64,000 nucleotides of DNA from Acidimicrobiia bacterium (GTDB lineage: Bacteria; Actinomycetota; Acidimicrobiia; Acidimicrobiales; Aldehydirespiratoraceae), in NCBI GenBank assembly GCA_022821685.1, contig JAJEDD010000032.1, positions 23,679 through 87,678 on the forward strand, in the 5' to 3' direction. Of the stretch, positions 1-8,087 are shown piece by piece. The position numbers and the translations under genes are program-made. The notes below the pieces were generated by a model that saw only the letters and a list, made by a program, of their open reading frames with translations, was not told where the DNA came from and ran no database searches. The first letter of the stretch is position 1. Every line of letters starts with the position of its first letter.

Positions 1-2
1 AT

Positions 3-392
3 CTGGCCACTCTCACCGGGGCCTGCATGGTGGCGCTGGGCCCGTCGATCGCCGGGCTGATGGGCAACGACGAGGCGTTCATCGCCGATGTGCGCGCCGC
101 CGCCGACCGGGTCGGCGAGCGGGTGTGGCCGCTGCCGCTGCCCGCCGAATACGCCAAGCAGTTCGAGTCCAGCGTGGCCGACATGAAGAACATCGGCGGC
201 AACCATGGCGGCGCGCTGACTGCGGGGCTGATCCTGCAGCAGTTCGTGGCCGACGACATTCCCTGGGTGCACCTCGACATCGCCGGCCCCGCCCGGGCCG
301 AGTCCCACGACGGCGAGATCTCCAAGGGCGGCACCGGGTTCGGGGTGCGCACCCTGGTGGAGCTGGCCTCCACGTTCAACGCGGCCCGCTAG
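3..392 (+). CDS. pepA: leucyl aminopeptidase (M17), C-terminal part
   Basis: The reading frame is open from the window edge and ends with TAG at 390-392, so only the last 129 residues are seen. The visible part matches the end of the M17 zinc/manganese aminopeptidase catalytic domain: LATLTGAC near the edge, then NIGGNHGGALTAG and HLDIAGPA, which follow the metal-binding and catalytic residues in this family. Those catalytic residues (the NTDAEGR segment) lie upstream of the window. The enzyme is cytosolic and removes N-terminal residues from peptides. The internal ATG at 27 is not the start, because conserved family sequence precedes it. Confidence 0.9.
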   Translation: MATLTGACMVALGPSIAGLMGNDEAFIADVRAAADRVGERVWPLPLPAEYAKQFESSVADMKNIGGNHGGALTAGLILQQFVADDIPWVHLDIAGPARAESHDGEISKGGTGFGVRTLVELASTFNAAR

Positions 393-462
393 TTCACGCC
401 CGCCCTCGACCGGCATCCAGAGCGTGCGCTGCTAGTCACAACCCGTCGCGCTTGCACCTACT

Positions 463-600
463 CACTCGGCCTCTTAGAGGCCGAGTGGATAGGCGAGCGA
501 ATCCGGCCCATGCGGGCGAGGCCGTGGCCCGAGCGGCCCGTGAGCGCAGCGAACAAGAGCGGGAGACACCCCGTTGCGACGCGAGAGACTCTCACCTATC
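463..600 (-). repeat. dispersed intergenic element, copy 1, with 25-bp palindrome
   Basis: This stretch between pepA and the convergent ligD-type gene is one copy of an element of about 140 bp that recurs at 16856-16998, 28838-28979 and, degenerated, at 33409-33537, with fragments at 2531-2655 and 23317-23375. This copy lies in the opposite orientation to those at 16.9 and 28.8 kb. At its outer end is a perfect palindrome (463-474 pairs with 476-487 around one central T). There is no T-run, so a classical Rho-independent terminator is not supported, although a hairpin between convergent genes could still act on mRNA ends. Confidence 0.8.
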
Positions 601-611
601 CGCGCTCGCTC

Positions 612-1526
612 TTAGCCGGGCTCGGACGGTGCGGGGAGGTCTTGTTCGAGGGTGAGCGTCGGCTCGAACAGGTCGCCGAAGTCGGCCAGCCGGTCGAGCG
701 CCTCGGAGGCGGTGAACGTCAGCGGCTCGCCGTCGGCGCCGTCGGACACCTCGTCCCAGGTGATCGGCGTGGACACAGTGGGGCGGTCCAGTCCCCTCAG
801 CGAGTAGGGGGCGATGGTGGTCTTGAAGCGGGCGTTCTGGCTCCAGTCGATGAACACCTTCTGTGCCCGCAGGCTGCGCTTCATCGCCGACACCACCAGA
901 TTCCGCAAGCGCTTCTCAAGGAGCTGGGCCACCGCCAGCGCGAAGCCGGCGGCGTGGTCGTGGGAGTGGGGCCGGTTGAGGGGCACATACAGCTGCAGGC
1001 CTTTGCTGCCCGAGGTCTTGGCCCAGCCGGCCAGCCCGACCGACTCCAGCACCTCGCGGATGTGCAGGGCCACCCGGCAGCACTCGACGATGGTGGCCGG
1101 CCGGCCCGGGTCGAGGTCGAACACGACCATGGTGGGGGTGTCGAGGTCGCCGCAGCGGGCCATCGGCGCATGGATCTCCAGCGCGGCCAGATTGGCCGAC
1201 CAGGCCAGCGCGGCCGCCGAGTCGAGGCGGCAGTAGTGGATCGGACCGCCCCGGTCGCCGGGTCCCCGGCAGGTCGCAACCCAGTCGGGGCGATGCTTGG
1301 GGCAGCGCTTCTCGAAGAACGACTCGGCGGTCACGCCGTCGGGCCAGCGCCGCAGGGTCACGCCCCGGTCGCCGATGTGGGGCAGCATGACCGGCGCGAC
1401 CCGCACGTAGTAGTCGATCACCTGGGCCTTGGTGAACCCGGCCAGCGGATACAGGATCTTGTCGAGGTTGCTGACCGACAGCCGCCGACCGTCGATGGTG
1501 ACCGGCACCCGCGCCGCTGTGCTCAC
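612..1526 (-). CDS. LigD-type DNA polymerase/primase domain protein (NHEJ)
   Basis: A 304-residue protein that corresponds to the polymerase (archaeo-eukaryotic primase) domain of LigD as a stand-alone gene. LDKILYP near residue 21, the catalytic aspartate motif FDLDPG (Asp137 and Asp139) and SGSKGLQLYVPL further on are family hallmarks. It would fill short gaps with ribonucleotides at broken DNA ends held by Ku. The GTG at 1526 is taken as start. It lies downstream of ku on the same strand (30 bp gap), a typical bacterial end-joining pair. No ATP-dependent ligase or phosphoesterase domain is fused here, so the ligase must be encoded elsewhere. Confidence 0.88.
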   Translation of the reverse strand: MSTAARVPVTIDGRRLSVSNLDKILYPLAGFTKAQVIDYYVRVAPVMLPHIGDRGVTLRRWPDGVTAESFFEKRCPKHRPDWVATCRGPGDRGGPIHYCRLDSAAALAWSANLAALEIHAPMARCGDLDTPTMVVFDLDPGRPATIVECCRVALHIREVLESVGLAGWAKTSGSKGLQLYVPLNRPHSHDHAAGFALAVAQLLEKRLRNLVVSAMKRSLRAQKVFIDWSQNARFKTTIAPYSLRGLDRPTVSTPITWDEVSDGADGEPLTFTASEALDRLADFGDLFEPTLTLEQDLPAPSEPG

Positions 1527-1556
1527 CCGACCGCTCTCACCGATCTGCGCGCCCTC

Positions 1557-2444
1557 TCAGGCCGACTTGCGGATGTCCTCGGCCTGATCCGGAGCCTCGT
1601 CGGCGCCGGGCTCGGCACCGCCGTCGGCGGCCGCGCCCGCGGCGGGGTGACGCTTGCGGGCCTCCTTGGCTGCGGCCACCGAGGCCTCCAGCGCAGCCAT
1701 CAGGTCCACTACCGTGTCCGAGGCCTGGGCCGGGGCAGCCACCGTGGCGGCCGCCTCGCCCGAGGCCTTCCGCTCGATCAGCTCCAGCACCGCCTCCCGG
1801 TAGGAGTCGCGGTAGCGCTCGGGATCGAAGTCGGCCTCAAGGGCGGCGATGAGCTGGCGGGCCATGGCCGTCTCGCGCTCGTCGACGGCAAGGTCGCCCA
1901 GCCCGTCGAGGCCGTCGATCTGCTCGGGGGCCACCAGCTCGTCGGCGTACACCATGGTCGACAGCATCAGCCGCCCGTCGACGGGGCGGATGGCGGCCAG
2001 GTACTGCTTGGAGCGCATGACGAAATGGCAGATGGCCACCTTGTCGGCTTCGCCCATGGCCTCGGCCAGCAGCTTGTAGGGCTTGGCCGTGGCCTCGTCG
2101 GGCACCAGGTGGTAGGCGCTGTCGTAGAACACCGGATCGATGTCGGCGAGGTCGATGAAGGCGTCGATGTCGATGGTGCGGGCCGCGGCCGGGGCCAGAG
2201 CCTCCAGTTCGGCGTCGCTGACCGTCACATAGTCGCCCGACGGCAACTCGTAGCCCTTGACGATGCGCTCGGCGGGCAGTTCGGTGTCGTCGGCCGACGA
2301 CACCTTCTTGTAGCGCACCCGGGCCCCGGTCTCGGCGTCGAGCTGGTTGAAGCGCACGTTCTTGCGGCTCACCGCGCTGAACAGCTGCACGGGGATCGTG
2401 ACCAGTCCGAAGCTGATCGATCCCTTCCAGATCACTCTCGGCAC
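1557..2444 (-). CDS. ku: Ku DNA end-binding protein
   Basis: A bacterial Ku homodimer protein that binds double-strand break ends and recruits LigD-type enzymes. The N-terminus IWKGSISFGLVTIPVQL is the family signature, and the Ku core fills about 250 residues, followed by an Ala-rich, Lys/Arg-containing tail of the kind that helps DNA binding. I chose the GTG at 2444 because AGGAGG (2451-2456) sits six bases upstream and homologues begin just before the IWxGSISFG motif. A start at 2477 would add 11 residues and lacks that signal. It probably forms an operon with the LigD-type polymerase gene that follows. Confidence 0.92.
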   Translation of the reverse strand: MPRVIWKGSISFGLVTIPVQLFSAVSRKNVRFNQLDAETGARVRYKKVSSADDTELPAERIVKGYELPSGDYVTVSDAELEALAPAAARTIDIDAFIDLADIDPVFYDSAYHLVPDEATAKPYKLLAEAMGEADKVAICHFVMRSKQYLAAIRPVDGRLMLSTMVYADELVAPEQIDGLDGLGDLAVDERETAMARQLIAALEADFDPERYRDSYREAVLELIERKASGEAAATVAAPAQASDTVVDLMAALEASVAAAKEARKRHPAAGAAADGGAEPGADEAPDQAEDIRKSA

Positions 2445-2530
2445 CACGGGCCTCCTCGCTCGGCCCGAGACCGGCAAGCCAGGACTCGGAGCACAGGCCT
2501 CCGCACCGCCCGAAGGAGTCTAGAGTTGCC

Positions 2531-2655
2531 CGCTCCTGATCGCTCCGCTCACGGGCCGCTCGGGCCGCGACTCCCGCTCCTGATCGCTCCGCTCACGGGC
2601 CGCTCGGGCCGCGACTCCCGCTCCTGATCGCTCCGCTCACGGGCCGCTCGGGCCC
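2531..2655. repeat. 44-bp tandem repeat, about 2.8 units
   Basis: A 44-bp unit repeats almost perfectly, with unit starts near 2532, 2576 and 2620. Each unit contains the CTCACGGGCCGCTCGGGCC core of the dispersed element annotated at 463-600, so the array looks like local amplification of a fragment of that element. It lies between the Ku gene start and the stop codon of the membrane protein gene at 2655, whose last codons run into the repeat. Confidence 0.85.
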
Positions 2656-3509
2656 TAGGGCGAGAGCAGGATGCGGGCCACCAAGTCTTGTCCGAAGGCG
2701 GTGACGATGGCCAGGTAGACGAGGCCGGTGGCGGCCATCACAGCCGAGTACTGGCGCTCGCGCAGCGCGGCCCTGGCCACTCCAACCAGCAGGATGGTCA
2801 TGGCTGTGCAGGCGACCCAGAACCAGCCGAGCAGTCCGTTGTAGCCGTCGTCGATGGTGCCATTGAGCACCGACACCATGCCGGTGGGCCAAAGCATTAC
2901 CACCACCGACGGCAGCCACAGCACGGCCGCGGCCCGCAGCATCTCCAGCAGCGGCTCCCGGGCCAGGCCCGGCTGCACCAGGTACCAGTGGCCCAGCAAC
3001 ATGGCGCTGGTTACCGCGCCCACGAACAGGGCGCCCACCAGCGTGCGGGCCACGGCCAGGCCGGTCGGTCCGGCCGCGGCCAACGCACCGAGCAGGGTGG
3101 CGAACAGGCCGACCGCTGCCGCATACAGGTCGAGCACGGGCGGAAACTCCGGAGCGTCTGGATCGAGCCGGGGCTCGGCCCGATCGATCCCGGTCATCTT
3201 CGCCACTCGGGACGAGCGGCGCTCGGCCTCGGCCCGCTGGCCGGCCACGCCCGCAGAACGGCGCGCCACCGAGACCGCTCCCGCAACCAGCCCGACCCCG
3301 ACGAAGACCACGGTGGCCGCCTCGCGGCCCCAGGTCGGCTCGGACCCGAACGCGACCACCAGTGAGCCTCCGGCCAGCGCCAGGAACACTCCTCGCATCA
3401 GCCATCCGTAGCCGAGCCCGACCTCGCGGCGGCGGGTGGTCACCCACAGGAAGAACCATCCGCCCGCAGCCCAGCCGACCAGCACAGTGGCGGCCTCGAG
3501 TTCAACCAT
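2655..3509 (-). CDS. multi-spanning membrane protein of unknown function
   Basis: A 284-residue protein with about seven strongly hydrophobic stretches (for example residues near 8-24, 38-54, 65-82, 128-150, 155-175, 190-210 and 235-275) and a charged cytosolic-type loop near residues 85-115 rich in Arg, Glu and Asp. I do not recognise a named family. The start is the ATG at 3509. It lies on the same strand as the M24 peptidase gene upstream (82 bp gap), and its 3' end abuts the 44-bp tandem repeat. Nothing in the neighbourhood fixes a role. Confidence 0.7.
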   Translation of the reverse strand: MVELEAATVLVGWAAGGWFFLWVTTRRREVGLGYGWLMRGVFLALAGGSLVVAFGSEPTWGREAATVVFVGVGLVAGAVSVARRSAGVAGQRAEAERRSSRVAKMTGIDRAEPRLDPDAPEFPPVLDLYAAAVGLFATLLGALAAAGPTGLAVARTLVGALFVGAVTSAMLLGHWYLVQPGLAREPLLEMLRAAAVLWLPSVVVMLWPTGMVSVLNGTIDDGYNGLLGWFWVACTAMTILLVGVARAALRERQYSAVMAATGLVYLAIVTAFGQDLVARILLSP

Positions 3510-3591
3510 TGCAACTCGACCCTTGGCCGCGCAGCCGGCGGCTCAGGCCACGACGGCGGCGCACTCGATCATCGGGTGCCGGACTCGCATC

Positions 3592-4695
3592 TCAGGCCAC
3601 GACGGCCAGGCGATGGTCGGCCCGGTTGAGGGGATCCGGTCCGGCCAGCGACGCGGCCACGATGTCCTCCAGGCGAGTCCCCCACCGTCCGGGCACGTAG
3701 ATCCCCGGCTCCACCGAGAAGACGTTGCCGGCCTGCAGCGGCTCGACGTTGCCCTCCACGATGTAGGGATCCTCATGGGCCTCGGTCCCGATCCCGTGAC
3801 CGGTGCGGTGCACGAAGTGCTGGCCGTATCCGGCGGCGGCGATGATCGAGCGCGCCGCCCGGTCCACATCCTGGGCACCGACGCCCACCTCGGCCGCGGC
3901 CACGCCCGCCTCCTGCGCCTCGACCAGCACGTCGTACAGCTCGCGGAACTCCGGCGGCGGCTCGCCGGTGTACACGCAGCGGGTGATGTCGGAGCAGTAC
4001 CCGACGCCGTCGTCGCCCACCATCGTTCCCCCGAAGTCGCACAGCACCACCTCGTCGGCACCGATCACCCTTGCACCGGGCTCGTGGTGGGGGCTGGCAG
4101 CGTTGGCGCCGGCGGCCACGATGGCGAAGTTCACCCGGTCGTGGCCCTCAGCGATGATCTGGCGACCCAACTCGGCCGACACCTCGGCCTCGGTCCGCCC
4201 CACCAGTTCGATCTCGCCGTGCTGGAGCCGGCCCGCGATCCGGTCCACCGCCGCGGCCGCGGCCCGCAGCCGCTCCACCTCGTCGGAGGATTTCACCGAG
4301 CGGATGGGAGCAGTCACCTCCGAGCCCCGCCGCCAGGCCGTGCGCGGCATGGCGGCTATCAACTCCACCAGGAACCTCGACCACATGTGGTCGCCCACCG
4401 CGGCCACCGACGCCGAACCGGCCAGGCCGGCCACGATGGCCACCGGATCCTCGGTCTCGTCCCAGGGTCGCATCTCGAACACGTCGGGCCGCTCAGCCAC
4501 CCGCGGCGCCTCCATCCGGGGCACCACCAGAGTGGCCGCGCCGTCGCGGGGCACGACCAGCATGGTGAGCCGCTCCAGCGGCATGGCCTCATAGCCGCAG
4601 AAATACGGCAGGTCGGCCCCCACCGAAAGCAGCAGCACGTCCACCCCCCGCTCGGCCATAAGCCCCCGCGCCCGAGCCAACCGCTCCCCAAACAC
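3592..4695 (-). CDS. M24-family metallopeptidase (Xaa-Pro aminopeptidase-like)
   Basis: A 367-residue creatinase/aminopeptidase-P fold protein. The N-terminal third is the creatinase-type domain. The C-terminal pita-bread domain shows the metal ligands in order: Asp in CDFGGTMVGDD, a second Asp in YCSDITR, His in HRTGHGIG, Glu in the HEDPYIVEG segment and Glu in FSVEPGIYV. This set predicts a dinuclear metal peptidase acting on X-Pro bonds of small peptides in the cytosol. The start is GTG at 4695, ten bases after the lipB-lipA stop region, so it is probably cotranscribed with the lipoate genes. That linkage suggests no functional connection that I know of. Confidence 0.85.
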   Translation of the reverse strand: MFGERLARARGLMAERGVDVLLLSVGADLPYFCGYEAMPLERLTMLVVPRDGAATLVVPRMEAPRVAERPDVFEMRPWDETEDPVAIVAGLAGSASVAAVGDHMWSRFLVELIAAMPRTAWRRGSEVTAPIRSVKSSDEVERLRAAAAAVDRIAGRLQHGEIELVGRTEAEVSAELGRQIIAEGHDRVNFAIVAAGANAASPHHEPGARVIGADEVVLCDFGGTMVGDDGVGYCSDITRCVYTGEPPPEFRELYDVLVEAQEAGVAAAEVGVGAQDVDRAARSIIAAAGYGQHFVHRTGHGIGTEAHEDPYIVEGNVEPLQAGNVFSVEPGIYVPGRWGTRLEDIVAASLAGPDPLNRADHRLAVVA

Positions 4696-4705
4696 GGCTT
4701 CAAGC

Positions 4706-6466
4706 CTACGAGCGCGCTGCGGTGGCGGCGGCTTGGCGGGCGTGGTAGCTGGAGCGGGTCAGCGGCGACGACTCTACGTGGCTGATGCCCATCGACTCGC
4801 CGATCTCCTTCCACTGCTCGAACGCATCCGGCGGCCACCAGCGATCCACCGGCAGGTGGCGGGCGCTGGGACGCAGGTACTGCCCGATGGTCACGACGTC
4901 GGTTCCGACCGCGTGCAGGTCGGCCAGGGTCTGCACCACCTCGTGGTGGGTCTCGCCCATGCCCGCGATGATCGACGACTTGGTGGTCAGCCCGGCGGCG
5001 CGGGCCCGGGCCAGCACCGACAGGCTGCGGGCGTAGCCGGCCGACGGGCGCACCGCCCGCTGGAGCCGGGCCACGGTCTCGATGTTGTGGTTGAGCACGT
5101 CGGGCCGGGCATCGAACACCGTCTGCAGGGCGCCGGCGTCGCCGCCGAGGTCGCTGATCAGGGTCTCGACCCGGGCGCCGGGCAGCCGGCCGCGCACCGC
5201 GGCCACGGTGGCGGCCACCGCCTCCGCACCACCGTCACGAAGGTCGTCGCGGGCCACCATGGTCACCACCACATGCTCGAGACCCATCCGGACCGCGGCC
5301 TCGGCCACCCGCTGGGGCTCCTGCGTGTCGGGCGGGCCGGGCCGGCGGGTGTCCACCAGGCAGAAGCCGCACGCCCGGGTGCACCGCTCGCCCAGGATCA
5401 TGAAGGTGGCGGTGCCGTCGTTCCAGCACTCCGAGATGTTGGGGCAGCCGGCCTCCTCGCACACCGTGGTCAGGTCGAGGCCCCGCAGCGTGGAGCGGAT
5501 CTGGTGAAACGTCGGCCCGGTACTGAGCGGCACTCGCATCCACTCCGGCTTGCGCGACCGCAGCGGCACCGGCTCATGGGCCTCGCCGTCGGGGCGGGCC
5601 GCGGCCAGACGGCCCAGCAGTCGCGGCGACACTCCCTCGGCCGTGGCCCCAGCCGCGGCGGCCGACTCAGCGCTCGTGCCAGCCTTTCCGTTGCCTGACT
5701 CAGCGCTCGCATCAGCCGCTCCATTGGCGGCCTGCCGGGTGAACTGGGCCAGGTCGGCGGGCGCCACCCGATGGGCCACATCGGCGCGGTCGATGCGGCC
5801 GTGGGCGCCCCATGCCGCCGCCGCTCGCTGGGCCACGAGGTCGACCACCTGCTGCATCGACGCCTCGACCCCCTCGGCCGCCAGCGACGTGACCCCCAGA
5901 CCGGTGATCCCGCAGGGCACGATCTTGGAGAACCAGCTCAGGTCGGGATCGACGTTGAGCGCGAAGCCGTGCATGGAGCGGGCCCTCGACAGCCTCACGC
6001 CGATGGCGGCGATCTTGCGGGGCCGGGGCCCGTCCGGCTCGATCCACACGCCGGTGTGGCGCTCGATGCGCCCGGCCTCCAGGCCCAAGTCGGCCAGCAC
6101 GCCGATCAACTGCTCTTCCACGCCGCCCACATAGGCGGCGGTGTCGGCCATCCCACCGCCCCGGCGGCCGGGCACGGTGAGGATCGGATAGCCGACGAGC
6201 TGGCCGGGGCCGTGGTAGGTCACTTCGCCGCCCCGGTCGGTCTCCACCACCGAGCCGCCCAGCGCCTCGACATCGACCAGCAGGTGCTCGCGCCGGCCCC
6301 GGCGGCCCAGGGTCACCACATGGGGATGCTCGAGCAGGAGCAGGTGGTCGTCGGCGGAGTGGCTGTGCAGGCGGCGCTGCAGGACGAGGGCGTCGTCGTA
6401 GGCCACCCGGCCCAGCCAGCGGATCCGTAGCACCGGCCCCTCAGCAGCCGAGCGGACTGATCCCAC
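4706..6466 (-). CDS. LipB-LipA fusion: octanoyltransferase plus lipoyl synthase
   Basis: One uninterrupted 586-residue frame carries both steps of lipoate assembly. Residues about 10-215 are LipB, with RGGEVTYHGPGQLVGYP (79-95), the catalytic Lys151 in RKIAAIGV and the acyl-accepting Cys185 in PCGITGLGV. An Ala/Ser/Glu-rich linker runs from about 235 to 290. Residues about 295-586 are LipA, a radical SAM enzyme: auxiliary cluster cysteines 336, 341 and 347, radical SAM cysteines 362, 366 and 369 (CTRACGFC), and the C-terminal RSSYHA serine motif. LipB moves octanoate from acyl carrier protein to a lipoyl domain and LipA inserts two sulfurs. The targets are plausibly the E2 protein encoded just upstream and the glycine cleavage H protein. 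The start is GTG at 6466. Confidence 0.92.
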   Translation of the reverse strand: MGSVRSAAEGPVLRIRWLGRVAYDDALVLQRRLHSHSADDHLLLLEHPHVVTLGRRGRREHLLVDVEALGGSVVETDRGGEVTYHGPGQLVGYPILTVPGRRGGGMADTAAYVGGVEEQLIGVLADLGLEAGRIERHTGVWIEPDGPRPRKIAAIGVRLSRARSMHGFALNVDPDLSWFSKIVPCGITGLGVTSLAAEGVEASMQQVVDLVAQRAAAAWGAHGRIDRADVAHRVAPADLAQFTRQAANGAADASAESGNGKAGTSAESAAAAGATAEGVSPRLLGRLAAARPDGEAHEPVPLRSRKPEWMRVPLSTGPTFHQIRSTLRGLDLTTVCEEAGCPNISECWNDGTATFMILGERCTRACGFCLVDTRRPGPPDTQEPQRVAEAAVRMGLEHVVVTMVARDDLRDGGAEAVAATVAAVRGRLPGARVETLISDLGGDAGALQTVFDARPDVLNHNIETVARLQRAVRPSAGYARSLSVLARARAAGLTTKSSIIAGMGETHHEVVQTLADLHAVGTDVVTIGQYLRPSARHLPVDRWWPPDAFEQWKEIGESMGISHVESSPLTRSSYHARQAAATAARS

Positions 6467-6486
6467 AGCGGGCGCCGGCGACAGGC

Positions 6487-7965
6487 TCAGCGGATCTCAG
6501 CGCTCCAGTCGCGGGTCTCGATGAGCTCCTTGACCCGGTGCAGGAAGGCGGCCGCGTAGGCGCCGTCGAAGGCCCGATGGTCCCAGGCCATAGCCAGCAC
6601 GCCCATCGAGTGGATGGCGATCGACTCGTTGCCGTAGTTGTCGGTCACCACCACCGGCTTGCGTGACACGCCGTCGGTGCTGAGTATGGCGACCTGGGGC
6701 TGGTTGATGATCGGGAACTGCATCATCGTGCCGTACTGGCCCGCGTTGGTGAGAGTGAACGTACCGCCGGCCAAGTCGTCGGGGCCGAGCTTGCGGCTGC
6801 GGGCCCGGTTGGCCAGATCAACGATGTCTCGGGCGATCTGGCGGAGTCGCTTGCCCTCCGCACCGGCGATCACCGGCGCCAGCAGGCCTTGGAAGTCGAT
6901 GTCCACCGCGATGGCCAGGTTGACATCGGCGTGGACCACCAGCTCGTCGCCGCCGAAGCTGGCGTTGAGGTGGGGGTAGTCGCGCAGGGCGTCGATCACC
7001 GCTCTGGCGATGAAGGGCAGGTAGGTGAGGCTGAAGCCCTCCTCCGCCTTCCACGCCTGCTTGGCGGCCCGGCGGACCGTCTCCACGCCCTCGTAGTCGA
7101 CCTCGATGGCGGTGAGGACGTGGGGCGACGTCTGCTTGGACATCACCATGTGCTCGGCGGTGCGCCTGCGGATGTTGTTGAGGGGCACGACGCTGTCGCC
7201 GCTTCGGGCCACGACCGCCGGTACTGCCGATCGCCTGGCCCGCCGCGGGCGCCGGGGCTTGGCCTCGCCAGCCGGCTCGGCGGGGGCCTCGTCAGCAGTC
7301 GCCGACGCCTCAGCAGCATCAGACGTCTCAGCAGCAGGCGAAGGCTCGGCGGCTGTAGACGAACGCTCGGCGGCAGCAGCCGTCTCGGCGGGGGCCGCGG
7401 CCCGGGTCCGTATGGCCTGCTCGACGTCGGCGCGGGTGATGCGGCCTCCCAGACCGGTGCCACCGATGGTGGACGCATCGAGGTCGTTCTCGCTGATCAG
7501 CCGTCGCACCACCGGCGACAGCACCATCGGTGCCGCGGCGGACGAATCCACCGGCGGAACGGGCGCCACAACCGGCGGCACCGGTTCCAACACTTCGTCC
7601 ACCGGCTCAGCGGGCGGCGGATCCGGCGACTGCACCGGTGCCACCACCGGCGGTCTCATCTCTTGGGCCGCGGGCTCCTCAACCGGCGGCTCAGCTGCCT
7701 CCTGCGCCGGCTCAGCGGGCGGGGCCTCTCCCGAATCGCCGACCCGGGCCAGGACCTGTCCGACCTCCACAAGGTCGCCCTCACCGGCGAGGACCTCGGC
7801 CAGCACGCCCGCCACCGGCGACGGCACCTCGGTGTCGACCTTGTCGGTGGAGACCTCGAACAGCGCCTCGTCGAGGGCCACCTCGTCGCCGACCTGCTTG
7901 AACCAGCGGGTGATGGTCCCCTCGGTGACCGTCTCGCCAAGCTGCGGCATAGTGATGTCGGCCAT
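6487..7965 (-). CDS. sucB: dihydrolipoyl acyltransferase (E2) of a 2-oxoacid dehydrogenase
   Basis: A 492-residue E2 with one N-terminal lipoyl domain (MADITMPQLGETVTEG, lipoyl Lys42 in STDKVDTE), a long Pro/Ala/Glu-rich linker, a peripheral subunit-binding domain near residues 150-190 and a C-terminal acyltransferase core with the active-site motif DHRAFDG. I set the start at the ATG at 7965, where homologues begin. The upstream in-frame extension is not family-like. Actinobacteria use this type of E2, usually named SucB, with AceE and Lpd in pyruvate or mixed 2-oxoacid complexes. AceE (11596) and Lpd (8088) lie close by, and lipBA lies directly downstream to lipoylate it. Confidence 0.92.
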   Translation of the reverse strand: MADITMPQLGETVTEGTITRWFKQVGDEVALDEALFEVSTDKVDTEVPSPVAGVLAEVLAGEGDLVEVGQVLARVGDSGEAPPAEPAQEAAEPPVEEPAAQEMRPPVVAPVQSPDPPPAEPVDEVLEPVPPVVAPVPPVDSSAAAPMVLSPVVRRLISENDLDASTIGGTGLGGRITRADVEQAIRTRAAAPAETAAAAERSSTAAEPSPAAETSDAAEASATADEAPAEPAGEAKPRRPRRARRSAVPAVVARSGDSVVPLNNIRRRTAEHMVMSKQTSPHVLTAIEVDYEGVETVRRAAKQAWKAEEGFSLTYLPFIARAVIDALRDYPHLNASFGGDELVVHADVNLAIAVDIDFQGLLAPVIAGAEGKRLRQIARDIVDLANRARSRKLGPDDLAGGTFTLTNAGQYGTMMQFPIINQPQVAILSTDGVSRKPVVVTDNYGNESIAIHSMGVLAMAWDHRAFDGAYAAAFLHRVKELIETRDWSAEIR

Positions 7966-8087
7966 CGCGCTCAGCCTCTGGATCCGCTCGTGTTCGCAGC
8001 CCGCACGGGCCACCCGACCACAGCAACAGAGTCCCCCGCCGCTTCGTTCATCGCAAGATCGTCCACGGATCCCCCTCGCTCAGCCTC

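Noticed and set aside
463..487. Palindrome as Rho-independent terminator
   Set aside because: The stem is followed by no T-run and has a one-base centre, so it would need a different mechanism.
510..2627. Long plus-strand open frame of 705 codons opposite ligD-type and ku genes
   Set aside because: It is an antisense shadow produced by high GC and biased third positions; the minus-strand genes have clear family motifs.
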